A stretch of 37,761 nt of DNA from Cupriavidus sp. IDO (GTDB taxonomy: Bacteria > Pseudomonadota > Gammaproteobacteria > Burkholderiales > Burkholderiaceae). Made by a program: the position numbers and the translations under genes. Each line of letters begins with the position of its first letter. The first letter of the stretch is position 1. The DNA lies in NCBI RefSeq assembly GCF_000812465.1, contig NZ_JWMA01000124.1, positions 1-37,761 of the forward strand. Direction: 5' to 3'. The notes under the pieces are model-generated. The model worked only from the letters and a program-made list of their open reading frames with translations. It was not told the origin of the DNA and searched no databases. This document shows positions 8,913 to 17,579 of the stretch, in pieces.

Positions 8913-8929
8913 TGCAACGGATTGTTGCA
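8913..8929. promoter_or_regulatory. Candidate LysR operator in the divergent intergenic region
   Basis: TGCAAC-GGATT-GTTGCA is a perfect 6+5+6 inverted repeat in the 472-bp gap between the Gfo/Idh/MocA gene and the divergent LysR gene. LysR-type regulators commonly bind interrupted palindromes in such gaps. No other gene is visible in 8618-9089. Confidence 0.45.
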
Positions 8930-9089
8930 GTGCGGAGTCTCCGATAGACATGTAGTTCTCGCTTTTGTCGGGATATCCGGCGCGCTCGCATTCGCGTAAG
9001 GAATGCACCAGCCACGCTTGCGGCAAGTCTCGTATTGAATTACTGTCACCGCAAGCGTAAATTTCTCTGCTCTTGCATGAGTTTCCTGA

Positions 9090-10010
9090 ATGAACCCTCG
9101 CAGACTGACCCCTTCCATGTCATTGCTCGTCGCGTTTGAAGCGACGGCTCGCCACCTAAGCTTTACCCGTGCAGGAGAAGAGCTGTCGCTTACGCAAAGC
9201 GCTGTCAGCCGACAAGTAAGGGCGCTGGAAGAGCTTCTCGAGGTCACTCTATTTCGCCGAGACCAGCGGCAGATTGAGTTAACAGAGGTTGGGGCCTTGT
9301 ACGCTAGGGAGGTGGCTGGAGCGCTGCAGCGTGTACGAAATGCTTCGCTGCAGGTCATGGCATTCCGCTCGGGCGGTGGCATTCTCCATCTCGCTGCGCT
9401 CCCGACGTTCGCCAGCAAATGGCTCCTGCCGCGACTCAAAGAATTTTACCAGAAGCACCCGGATATCTTCATCCACATGCATGTGCGCATTGGCCAGTTT
9501 GACCTGGAACGCGCGGGCATGGACGTGGCAATTGGAGTGGGAGACGGCCATTGGCCTGGGCTACAGTCCTATCCGCTGATTGAGGAGTGGCTCCTCCCCG
9601 TGATTAGCCCAACACTAGCGGCGAGTCAGCCAATAAACGAGCCCATTGATCTCACACGCCATTTGCTACTGCAAGTGACCGCGCGGCCATTCGTTTGGCG
9701 ACAGTGGTTTCAAGCGCATGGCCTGCCTGATGCTGCCATGCGGCTTGGGCCACAATTTGAACTGACCTCCCACCTGATTCAAGCGGTCGTCGGGGGCATG
9801 GGAGTTGGATTGGTACCGAGTTTCCTGGTCGAGGACGAGTTGCGCGAGGGATCTTTGCAACTGGCGATTGACAGCCCCTTGCGATCTGGTCTGTTTTACC
9901 ATCTCTTTGTGCCGCCAAATCTGGCAAATCTACCCCACGTCCTTGCCTTCCGAAACTGGCTGATGACCGCGCGCGAACCACAGGTCCATGGGCGAGAGAC
10001 AGGGGCATAG
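9090..10010 (+). CDS. LysR-family transcriptional regulator (GcvA-like)
   Basis: The product has 306 residues and is complete. The N-terminal winged helix-turn-helix is clear: FEATARHLSFTRAGEELSLT followed by QSAVSRQVRALEELLEVTLFRR. The rest is a periplasmic-binding-protein-like effector domain. The P-S/T-M-x-x-L-V-A-F-E start and the ALPTFASKWLLPRLKEF segment are typical of GcvA-type LysR proteins. It is divergent from the Gfo/Idh/MocA oxidoreductase, so it most likely controls that gene and itself through a shared intergenic operator (candidate 8913-8929). The effector is unknown. Confidence 0.92.
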   Translation: MNPRRLTPSMSLLVAFEATARHLSFTRAGEELSLTQSAVSRQVRALEELLEVTLFRRDQRQIELTEVGALYAREVAGALQRVRNASLQVMAFRSGGGILHLAALPTFASKWLLPRLKEFYQKHPDIFIHMHVRIGQFDLERAGMDVAIGVGDGHWPGLQSYPLIEEWLLPVISPTLAASQPINEPIDLTRHLLLQVTARPFVWRQWFQAHGLPDAAMRLGPQFELTSHLIQAVVGGMGVGLVPSFLVEDELREGSLQLAIDSPLRSGLFYHLFVPPNLANLPHVLAFRNWLMTAREPQVHGRETGA

Positions 10011-10257
10011 CCCCTTTCCGCTACTCCGGAACATTCCGGCGAGGTTGCCCTGGCGCGGACCGATCAAGGGTCCGTTACTCATCCTTCTCCCAGCCAAAAC
10101 GCGGGGTGGCTCATCGACGGGTGGCGCCCTGGGGCTTCAGGTGTGCACACCTAGTAGCGCGAGGCGCTAAGAAGCATCCACATAATCGGCCCACTTGTCC
10201 TTCATTCAGTGTTCAACCGACTGGCCAACGTTCACTGCGCGCCGTTACTACTCGGGA
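10011..10257. other. Intergenic stretch, no gene seen
   Basis: It contains a perfect 14-bp palindrome AGGTGTGCACACCT (10139-10152). No coding sequence or further structure was recognised. Confidence 0.4.
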
Positions 10258-10530
10258 GTAAGCGCGCGGTGATCCCGTCTTGACTGCAACGCCGCGTTAC
10301 TGTGAGGTGAGTTGCCAGCGATGTGGCAGAAGCTCCTCGAGGCGACTTGCGGGCTGCGTTGGCAGTCGTGCGAGAACGCCTTTGAGATAGGCGTAGGGAT
10401 CGTGATCGTTCAGCCTGGCCGACTGAAGGAGGCTCATGGTCGCAGCAGCGCGACGGCCCGCCCGTAGCGAGCCCGTAGCGAGCCCGCAAAGAGCCAGTTG
10501 GATCTCTTATGGAATTCCTTCTCTAACCGG
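10258..10530 (-). pseudogene. IS66-family transposase (TnpC), C-terminal remnant with terminal repeat
   Basis: On the minus strand, 10440-10297 encodes MSLLQSARLNDHDPYAYLKG then VLARLPTQPASRLEELLPHRWQ-x and a TAA stop, the characteristic C terminus of IS66-family TnpC. Upstream, in another frame, SNWLFAGSL is the conserved segment just before it. The break between the frames coincides with an 11-bp tandem duplication (GTAGCGAGCCC at 10464-10474 and 10475-10485), which would shift the frame. The sequence GTAAGCGCGCGGTGA at 10258 resembles an IS66 terminal inverted repeat and marks the outer end of the element. The rest of the IS is missing; beyond about 10530 no similarity was seen. Confidence 0.8.
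10464..10485. repeat. 11-bp tandem duplication in the IS66 remnant
   Basis: Two perfect head-to-tail copies of GTAGCGAGCCC. Removing one copy restores the reading frame between the conserved FAGSLRA and MSLLQSAR segments of the transposase, so the duplication is a likely inactivating mutation. Confidence 0.8.
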
Positions 10531-10668
10531 AGCCATCCTCGGTCTGTATTTATGGAAGGTTCGAGCAAGGCATCGTGGAGGGTCGACTGCCGTAAAGCTG
10601 CATTTGCCGACTTACGCCTTCGATTCCGGTGCCTTGACTCGCGTTCGCCAGCTACGTGGCATCCATAA

Positions 10669-11676
10669 TTACAAGGTCTGCAGGAACCGAAGTACATCGT
10701 CCGTCGGGCGATATCGCAGAGGCGCATGCGAAGGCGCCTGAAGCCTCTTCAGTGCACGCTCCTTCATCTGCAGATCCGCCTCCACATAGCGATGGGTGGT
10801 GGTTACGGGCCTTTCGTGTCCAAGCCATAACGCGATGACAGTGATGTCAACGCCCGCTTGCAGCATATGCATCGCAACGGAATGTCGAACCATGTGAGGG
10901 AATATCCGGCGCCTGGCAAGCTCGGGGAACTGGTGTGCTGCGCTTTGGGCCGCGAGTTTCAATCGTTCAGTCAGGCCGATGCGTGTGAGCGGGTTGCCGG
11001 TTCGGCTCGGAAATAGCGGCTGCTCAGCCGCACGGGGATACTGTCGTAGCCAGCGTTTGAGTTCTTTGGCGGTATCGGCCCAGAGCGGGACTGATCGCTC
11101 TTTCCTACCCTTGCCGTGGATGCGAACCCATGGGGTAGGCTCAAGCACGAGATCGGCCACGCGCATGCCAATCAGTTCCGAGACGCGCACCCCGGTATTA
11201 TAGAGCGTTGCCAGCATTACCCGATCGCGCTGTCCTGTCCACGTATTGGCATCCGGGGCGGCGAGAATCGCCTCAATATGTTCCCGTGATAGAAAGCCGA
11301 CGAGGGGCTGCTCGAAGCGCTTCATGGGAATCGCCAGTACCGATTGCGTCAGCGCGAGGACGGAAGGCTCTTCGAACGAGACATACTCCATGAAGGAGCG
11401 GATGGCGGCGAAGCGCGCGTTCCGGCTGCGGATGCAGTTATGACGCTCCTGTTCGAGGTACCTGAGGAAATCGAGGATGAACGACGCGTTCAGGTCCTCA
11501 ATCGTGATATCACTGGGCCGCTTGTGCAATTGGCGATGAGCAAAGGCCAGCAGCAGCCGGAAGCTGTCCCGGTAGGCGGCCACAGTGCGTGGGCTTGCGT
11601 GCCGCTGCTGTAGCAGACGTTGCGTAAAGAACTTCTGCAACAGGGCGGGAAAAGACTGCATGGTTGAATGGCTCAC
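10669..11676 (-). CDS. Tyrosine recombinase, third gene of a RIT (recombinase-in-trio) module
   Basis: The product has 335 residues. An N-terminal SAM-like core-binding domain (TVAAYRDSFRLLLAFA) precedes a complete catalytic domain. The catalytic set is TGVRVSELIG (Arg I), HGKGRKERSVPL (Lys), HMVRHSVAMHML (HxxR), WLGHERPVTTTHRYVEAD (His and nucleophile Tyr). Its ATG overlaps the stop of the preceding recombinase by ATGA (11673-11676), so the two are translationally coupled. RIT elements carry three adjacent, overlapping tyrosine-recombinase genes of different subfamilies; this one fits the last (RitC) position. Host DNA next to the module could be its target or flanking repeat; I could not fix the element's end. 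Confidence 0.9.
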   Translation of the reverse strand: MSHSTMQSFPALLQKFFTQRLLQQRHASPRTVAAYRDSFRLLLAFAHRQLHKRPSDITIEDLNASFILDFLRYLEQERHNCIRSRNARFAAIRSFMEYVSFEEPSVLALTQSVLAIPMKRFEQPLVGFLSREHIEAILAAPDANTWTGQRDRVMLATLYNTGVRVSELIGMRVADLVLEPTPWVRIHGKGRKERSVPLWADTAKELKRWLRQYPRAAEQPLFPSRTGNPLTRIGLTERLKLAAQSAAHQFPELARRRIFPHMVRHSVAMHMLQAGVDITVIALWLGHERPVTTTHRYVEADLQMKERALKRLQAPSHAPLRYRPTDDVLRFLQTL

Positions 11677-12617
11677 GATGCATCTCCGTAGCAGCGTACA
11701 AAGCGCTGCGCTGCAATCGCCAGCAGCTCTGGCGTCGCTGTCACGTACCAGTACGTGTCCGTGACTTTGGCATGTCCGATATAGGTAGACAGGGCAAGAA
11801 TGCTGCGATCGATGTCCAGACCCCGGGCGTACCAGTCCTGCAGGCGATGAGAGACGAACGAATGTCGAAGGTCATGCAGGCGTGGTGCGTGATGCCCGCC
11901 AGGGGCACGCCACTTCAATGCTGTGCGCAGTAACCTGAAGGCATACTCAACACTTCTGGTCGAAGCACGTCGACCGTAATCGAACAGAAAAAATGCATCG
12001 GTGTCAGCGGCCAAGGGATCGAGGTCGCGCTTTTGAACATAGCAGCGCAATGCTTCTGCTGTGGTGGCATGCAACGGTACCCAGCGCGATTTGCCAAACT
12101 TTGCGCAACGGATGTGCGGCAACCGTTGATCAAGATCGACATCCGAACGGATCAGGCCTGTTGCCTCCGAGATGCGCAGGCCGGTTGCAGCGATCAGTCC
12201 AAAAATCGTCGCACAACTGGCGCCGCGCAGTCCCCCGGGCGGATACAACTGATCGCAGGCAGCCAACAGATCGAGAATCTCGTCCTGCGTGAAAATATAT
12301 GGCGTCAGCCGACGATGCGCGCGCCCTAAAAGCCATCGCGGTGGAATCTCCGTTGCCGGATCGAACTGCTGACAATATGAGGCGAACGGTCGGATTACCT
12401 CGATGCGGCGCGCGGCTGTCAGCGGCTTGCCCTCGCGGGAACTGCTTGCCCACTGGACGGCGAGCCGCACCGTCAGCGGACCATGATGGCCCGCTTGCTC
12501 GGCAAAGCGCGCAAATCGCTTGAGCTGCTCACCTTCGACGCCCAGTGCAAAGCCTGCTTGTCTGCGATTGGCCAGGTAATCGTCGATCCATCTCGCGAGC
12601 TTGCTATGAGTGTTCAT
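11673..12617 (-). CDS. Tyrosine recombinase, second gene of the RIT module
   Basis: The product has 314 residues and is complete. Catalytic motifs are ATGLRISEATGL (Arg I), KFGKSRWVPLH (Lys), HDLRHSFVSHRL (HxxR) and YIGHAKVTDTYWYVT (His and Tyr). The start ATG (12615-12617) is preceded by GGGAGG and overlaps the stop of the upstream recombinase by ATGA. A longer open frame to 12635 exists but its start would lie inside the Shine-Dalgarno region. Gene order and ATGA overlaps on both sides match the RitA-RitB-RitC arrangement. The protein acts on DNA as a site-specific recombinase; its target site is not known. Confidence 0.9.
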   Translation of the reverse strand: MNTHSKLARWIDDYLANRRQAGFALGVEGEQLKRFARFAEQAGHHGPLTVRLAVQWASSSREGKPLTAARRIEVIRPFASYCQQFDPATEIPPRWLLGRAHRRLTPYIFTQDEILDLLAACDQLYPPGGLRGASCATIFGLIAATGLRISEATGLIRSDVDLDQRLPHIRCAKFGKSRWVPLHATTAEALRCYVQKRDLDPLAADTDAFFLFDYGRRASTRSVEYAFRLLRTALKWRAPGGHHAPRLHDLRHSFVSHRLQDWYARGLDIDRSILALSTYIGHAKVTDTYWYVTATPELLAIAAQRFVRCYGDAS

Positions 12618-13204
12618 GATCGCCTCCCGGGCCATGGAAAGGCTACGCGTCGGAGCGAAGGCAGATCGACCTTGGCGTAGATCGTCGTCGTATCGAGGTG
12701 GCGGTGGCGCAGCAGGTCAGCGATCTCCTTGAACGGCGCGCCACCTTGCACCATGCGGCAGGCCGCGGTACGTCTGAAAATATGCGTACCCCGAATGCGC
12801 TGTTGCAGGTCGCAGCGTTTGGCGGCGTAGCCTGCGTTGCGAACGATATCCAGACCTGCCGCTGCATTGACTGGTGGGCGATGGCGCACGAACAGCTCGC
12901 GGCGAGTCGTCGTGGGACGGTCGTGGCGCAGATAATCTGCAATCGCCTGGCCTGTCGACCGTGGAAGTGGCAGGATGTCGACCCGCTTGCCCTTGCCGTG
13001 AATGCTCAACGTGCCGGCCCGCCAGTCCACATCGTTCAGTTGCAGGTGTGCCACTTCTGCGCGACGCAGGCCCAGGTCCAGCAGACAGCGGGTGATCGCG
13101 TAGTCGCGCTTGCCAGTGGCGGTCTTGCGATCGAAGGCATTGAGGAGCTGCTTGATCTCGATGGCCGCATCTGCCGATGATCCAGAGTTGGCGGCGATCG
13201 TGCA
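12614..13204 (-). pseudogene. Tyrosine recombinase, first gene of the RIT module, N-terminally truncated
   Basis: The open frame of 197 codons starts after an in-frame TGA (complement of 13205-13207), and its first usable start (GTG, 13052-13054) lies well inside the catalytic domain. It reads ...LLDLGLRRAEVAHLQLNDVD, then HGKGKRVDILPLP, a shifted HIFRRTAACRMV box (HxxR), DLLRHRHLDTTTIYAKVD with the nucleophile Tyr, and the ending VAFPWPGRRS. That ending is typical of the RitA position. The N-terminal core-binding half (about 150-200 residues) is not found upstream, so the module has probably lost its leading gene and one boundary. Without it the element is unlikely to move by itself. Confidence 0.82.
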
Positions 13205-13747
13205 TCAAGCGCCGAATTGACGAGCATACAGCCGCGATGTTGCGGATCGGAAACGCCGCGTTCGATGCCACTCGTCCGCCGTCCGCGAGGGGCGTCGACT
13301 AGTGGTACAGGTCGCCGAGGAAGCAGTAAAGCAAGAGGTACCGCTTCCTAGGCTTCACTGATTCTAGCTGGCGAAACACATCCTGTTCGATGACTGACAG
13401 GCAGAGAGTGCCGGCCTCAGGCATCGCTGCCACGTTTTGGCCCTATGCAGGCGTGAACCTGAAAGACCCCGTCGAACACTGCAGGCGAGCCCGTGGTTTC
13501 CCGGCGCTTGCCCTGGCGACTTCGAGTAGCTCGGGAAGCGGCTAAGTGGCGGTGTACGGCGGCGCTAGACAAAACGCATTGGCCGGCCGCGGGAAAGTTG
13601 GGGAAACGCTGGTCGGTGAGGTCGGCGAGCGGCGACGCAGGTAAGCCCGGCCTTGGCTTTCGTGATCTGAGAGAAAAAGGCCAAATCAGGACGGCATTTG
13701 CCGCGCTTTGCACCCTTCCTGCGCACTTTGCGCGCTCGGGACGAATT
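13205..13747. other. Stretch without a recognisable gene
   Basis: Between the broken RIT end and the IS5 tail. Only short, unassignable open frames are present. Its position makes it the likely junction where the leading RIT gene and its flanking repeat were lost. Confidence 0.4.
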
Positions 13748-13978
13748 GCGGCCCTGTGGGGCCAACAACCGCTTCCTGGCGAGCACCAGATTCGCCAGAC
13801 CAAACAGGCTGAACAATTGTGCCGCTTCCTTGAACATGCCTATATAGCAAACCTCGCGATGCCCAAACAGATTCTTTATGACGTGGAACGGATGTTCGAC
13901 CCGCGCCAGAAACTGGACCTTGGTCCGCTCGACCGTGATCAGCAAGTCCTTGGGAGCGCCATCGCGCATCGCCTTGAT
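13748..13978 (-). pseudogene. IS5-family transposase, C-terminal remnant
   Basis: The segment RTKVQFLARVEHPFHVIKNL, then FGHREVCYIGMFKEAAQLFS and LFGLANLVLARKRLLA, matches the C-terminal box of IS5-family transposases (A-x-V-E-H-P-F-x-V-I-K..F-G, then a T/A-x-L..A-L-x-N-L-x-x-A-R-R-x-L-L). It lies in a minus-strand open frame that continues to 14197, but the upstream part (IPWWRIEKLLNSG...) does not match the family, so the frame is probably chimeric. The catalytic aspartates are missing. Confidence 0.75.
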
Positions 13979-14894
13979 CTTGCCGCGTCTGATGGGGATA
14001 TTCCCGATGTCTGTGCGAATCATGCCGCTATTTAACAGCTTCTCGATGCGCCACCAAGGGATTACCACCTCCGGGGCGTCGTTATGTACGGAGCATAATA
14101 TGGCGTGCACCGGTTGCCGGCGGAACACGCCGCGCACAATGCGCAGTCGACACCCATGGGCGAGCTTGTCGAGAATAGTTAGCTGTTTGGGACTCAAGAT
14201 ACCCTCGCGGTGCTCGGAGAGCAGTGATAATCAGAAAGCCATGCATGCCCTGCCAGCGTGAGTAACCCGATCGCTGGTGATTTAGTGTGCCATTTCCCGG
14301 CCCCGCGCGACCTTCGCTGGATCGAAGGCGGCTCGAACCGCTACGATATTCATTATCCACGCCAAAGCATCCTTGATCTCCGCCGAACTGGCCAGACAGA
14401 CACGTTTGCTGTCCAGTGCGCAGGGTCCTCCTGTCACGCAGTTCGCGAATGCGTGAGCGCTCGTCGATGTCTGCATTGCGCGCCGAGCAATTATGAGTTG
14501 CTCACTCGTCAAATGAGAGCCGCGCTGCCCGGCAACGGGGCCACTGGCCGCCGCTCTGGCGGCATCACCTTATCTTTCCCCGGCCGCACGTCTTGCCGCG
14601 TATGCCGGTCTCGTGCCGATCAGCCGACACTCCAGATCGCACGCCGCGTCCGCGTTTGGCGGGAGCACCGAGGTCTGGTGGCGGCGCCAGCCCTGTCGGC
14701 ATCGCGGCATCGCTCGCAACGAGTTGCTCGGCGGGCCTGGCCGTCGCGAGTTCGATCGATATCGAGCGCTTGGCCGAAGCCCGCGGGCATAGTCAGGATC
14801 AATCCCAGGCCCTGGCATGCGCGTCACAACGATGCCAGTCGACGCAACCCGCCTTCTCGGATTTTCGCTATTTGTTGGGAGCCGCCTATAGCAA
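13979..14894. other. Stretch without a recognisable gene
   Basis: About 900 bases with several overlapping short frames and no recognised domain. It may include eroded IS sequence, since it lies upstream of the IS5 tail in that gene's orientation, but no conserved transposase block was found. Confidence 0.4.
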
Positions 14895-15674
14895 TCAGCT
14901 CCTCGCCTGCATTGCTTTCACAAGAGCGGCTGCGGAGGCGCCTTCGAGCGACAACCCATAGCCAACCTCTTGCACGATGCGTTGCTTCAAGGGCCAAATA
15001 AAGTGCACGCGCGTATTGCGGCGTGCTACTTCTGGCGCTTTCAAATACTGCGTCGCCAATTCCTGTGCGCGGCCAAGCGCACTGCCGTTTGGCACGACCT
15101 CAGCAACCACTCCCCATTCGCGTGCTACGGCCGCCGTAATCGTCTGTGCGTTGAGCAGGAAAGCTTCCGCCCGTCCCGCTCCCGCGCGATAGCTCCAGGT
15201 GGTAAAGATGCCGTCGCCAGGCACAACTCCCGCAGCATAGTGGCCCATGTCCTGGAAGGTCGCGCCTTCCGCTGCGACGATGACGTTGGCCAGCAGAACA
15301 TACTCCGAGTGGATATGGGCACGCCCCTCGATGGCCGCGATGACTGGCACGCGGATATTTGCTATGTTTTCCAGGACCTGAACGCCTTCGTCATGGATCT
15401 GACTCCAAACGCTGGGGTCGGAAACGTCCTTGAAAGACGCCCAGTCAACCCCGATCATGAAATCTCCGCCCGCACCTGTGAGAATGACGATCTTGTTCGC
15501 CCTATCCTGCGAAATTCGGTAGAAGGCATCGACAACCTCCGTGTGGGCCTCCGCCGTGAACGTGAGTGGGCCCCCATTGCTATGGAACTGCACGACCAGC
15601 ACTCCGTCCCCATCCCGCGTCAACTTCAGGCAGCGGTAGGCCGTGAAATAGTTATCCAGATTCGTTTGCATCAT
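14895..15674 (-). CDS. Crotonase-family protein similar to 6-oxocamphor hydrolase
   Basis: The product has about 259 residues. The enoyl-CoA hydratase/isomerase fold is evident from KIVILTGAGGDFMIG, VPVIAAIEGRAHIHSEYVLLAN and TFQDMGHYAAGVVPGDGIFT. The last segment and the H in AHIHSE align well, from memory, with 6-oxocamphor hydrolase, where two histidines and the aspartate of the H-x8-D unit act in retro-Claisen cleavage of a cyclic beta-diketone. Ordinary crotonases carry Glu there instead. So a C-C hydrolase on a diketone is more likely than a CoA hydratase, although a CoA substrate is not excluded. Two consecutive ATGs (15672-15674 and 15669-15671) follow GGAGAG; the second has the better spacing (about 6). 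The TTG at 15683 falls before the ribosome-binding site. Confidence 0.85.
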   Translation of the reverse strand: MMQTNLDNYFTAYRCLKLTRDGDGVLVVQFHSNGGPLTFTAEAHTEVVDAFYRISQDRANKIVILTGAGGDFMIGVDWASFKDVSDPSVWSQIHDEGVQVLENIANIRVPVIAAIEGRAHIHSEYVLLANVIVAAEGATFQDMGHYAAGVVPGDGIFTTWSYRAGAGRAEAFLLNAQTITAAVAREWGVVAEVVPNGSALGRAQELATQYLKAPEVARRNTRVHFIWPLKQRIVQEVGYGLSLEGASAAALVKAMQARS

Positions 15675-16300
15675 GCTCTCCAATGTCCGAACGTACTGAA
15701 TTCGCTACACCGTGCAGCGGGCCAATTTCATTAAATACCATGGAAGGGCTTCCCACTAAGGCCCCTTGGTACGGTCCTCATGCGGCATGAGGATCTAGTC
15801 TACGCTGTCCCCCGCGAACATTCTCCTCGCAAGGTCCGTGATGATTAAGGAGGATCCTGGCTCAGCGCGGCCTTTTGGCGCGATGCGCCAGACTTCTCTT
15901 GTTGGATTGACTCCAAGAAGCGTGCCCAGCGCCCGTATGAAGCAAGGAAGCTTCTACCGGCCTAGAGTCCCGCACGATTTCTGACTCACGTGTAAGATCA
16001 CCGCCAAATTCTGCCGTCAATGCACTCGACTGAAGAAGACGAAGGTAAGTGCGCCCGTCGTCTGCGCGCCGCCATCGCGCGTACTACTGGTTTCCCGGGA
16101 CGACAGCAGATAGGCGCTGTCGGGCTGGCATGGGGGTGGGGCGTTTTATTGGAGCCGTAGGAAATACGGCAGGCAGATCTGCGCTGCCAGTGGTTCTCGC
16201 GGGCAGAGTCATGCTGGTGCTTTGCGCTCTCGCGAAGTGAGCGGAGGCAGGAGGGATGTTGCAGGTTCAATGGGCAGTAACCATCTAGGGAGGTTGAATC
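15675..16300. other. Intergenic region between divergent genes
   Basis: About 625 bases separating the minus-strand crotonase and the plus-strand SDR. No gene is supported. It should hold the promoters of both, but no clear -35/-10 pair was chosen. The ribosome-binding site GGGAGG of the SDR is at 16288-16293. Confidence 0.4.
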
Positions 16301-17011
16301 ATGAGTTTCAGTGATACTAATGTATTGGTCATCGGCGGCAGCTCGGGCATTGGTGCCGCCGCCGCGAGGGCTTTCGCGCAGCAAGGCGCGCAGGTGACGA
16401 TCGCGTCGCGTAATGCTGGCAAGCTCGATGCTGCTGCCCGCACCCTCGGCCCAAACGCCAAGACCGCCGCCCTGGACATCACCGACGACGCGAGTGTTCA
16501 AGCGTTCTTCAACGCTTCGGATCCGTTCGACCATGTCGTAATCTCAGCAGCGCAAACGGCGACCGGACCTGTACGCGGCCTCGACTTGGCCGACGCATAT
16601 CGCGCGATGGACAGCAAGTTCTGGGGCGCATATCGCGTGGCCCGCGCCGCCCGAGTTCGCGACGGGGGCTCCCTCACGCTGGTATCAGGATTTCTTTCCG
16701 TGCGCCCCAGCAAAGCCTCCGTGTTGCAAGGGGCGATCAACGCCGCGCTCGATTCGCTCGGCCGCGGCCTGGCGCTGGAGCTCTCGCCGGTTCGCGTGAA
16801 TACGGTTTCGCCGGGTCTGATTGCGACCGAACTTTGGTCAAAGCTCGATGAAGGTGCGCGGGAAAAGATGTTTGAAGGTGCTGCGGCGCGGCTGCCGGCA
16901 CGGCGGGTTGGCCAGCCCGAAGACGTTGCCAATGCCATCCTGTATCTTGCGTCCAACCCGTACGCTACCGGGTCGACGGTACTTGTCGATGGAGGCGGGG
17001 CTATCGCGTAA
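16301..17011 (+). CDS. Short-chain dehydrogenase/reductase family protein lacking the YxxxK motif
   Basis: The product has 236 residues, near the classical SDR length of 250. The cofactor-binding GGSSGIG (residues 12-18) and a late RVNTVSPGLIATELW are present, as is the C-terminal GSTVLVDGGGAIA. The NNAG-type segment is changed to ISAAQT. The expected active-site region reads LVSGFLSVRPSKASVLQGAI, with no Tyr-x3-Lys pair anywhere in it. So it may be a divergent SDR subfamily with altered chemistry, or a non-catalytic member. The start has GGGAGG at good spacing. It is divergent from the crotonase gene and stands alone on its strand. Confidence 0.85.
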   Translation: MSFSDTNVLVIGGSSGIGAAAARAFAQQGAQVTIASRNAGKLDAAARTLGPNAKTAALDITDDASVQAFFNASDPFDHVVISAAQTATGPVRGLDLADAYRAMDSKFWGAYRVARAARVRDGGSLTLVSGFLSVRPSKASVLQGAINAALDSLGRGLALELSPVRVNTVSPGLIATELWSKLDEGAREKMFEGAAARLPARRVGQPEDVANAILYLASNPYATGSTVLVDGGGAIA

Positions 17012-17579
17012 GCACCCCGCACGAGGCTGCCGTACACGCGCGACCTGCTCGAGGGAGGCGGATCTCGGCAGTCTCTCGTAGGGCGGCAGCAAGCTCAATT
17101 TGTCGTCGGCGGCGACCAGCGCTGGTCGTCAAACTTGAGTTAGCGCACCGTACACAGCTGCTCGAGCGCGCGACATGCGAGCGGGTCTCAACCGCGAAGG
17201 CGAGTTCAACGAGTAGCGTCAAGGCGTCGGCGTCGATTTATTCCTGTCCGGATGGCAGGTAGAGGGACAGCTTGTGTTCGGTCGCCCCGTCTCGACTAAA
17301 AGTTGGGAATTCGGTTCATGCGATGGCTGCGCTTGAAAGCGTATCAGAATCAGTTTGCACTTCTATTTTCGGATAGGCTTCTCGCCACCGACACGAGCGA
17401 AACTTGCACGCAAAAGCTGCGCCAGCGCAGCCTACGCGTTTCGTCCCGGCTTGAATCTCGCAGAGACCCCTCTTAGCGGGTGCGTGGGGTTCCGCGTCTT
17501 GCCCTTGCCCCAGTACGGAGCGTCGAGTAGATATCCCGCCGGAGTCCGGGCCAGTTCGGTTTGGCGAATGAAAGCGACC
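17012..17579. other. Stretch without a recognisable gene
   Basis: Follows the SDR stop. Only unassignable short frames are seen. It lies beyond the 3' end of the degraded LysR gene and may contain its scrambled tail. Confidence 0.4.

Noticed and set aside
8726..9439. A 237-residue minus-strand open frame over the LysR start
   Set aside because: It overlaps the clear LysR helix-turn-helix on the opposite strand, and the rest has no recognisable sequence.
15853..15865. GATCCTGGCTCAG, identical to the conserved start of 16S rRNA
   Set aside because: Sequence on both sides does not continue as 16S rRNA, so the 13-base match is a coincidence.
15998..16534. A 178-residue minus-strand open frame
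   Set aside because: It runs across the start of the well-supported SDR gene and has no recognisable domain.
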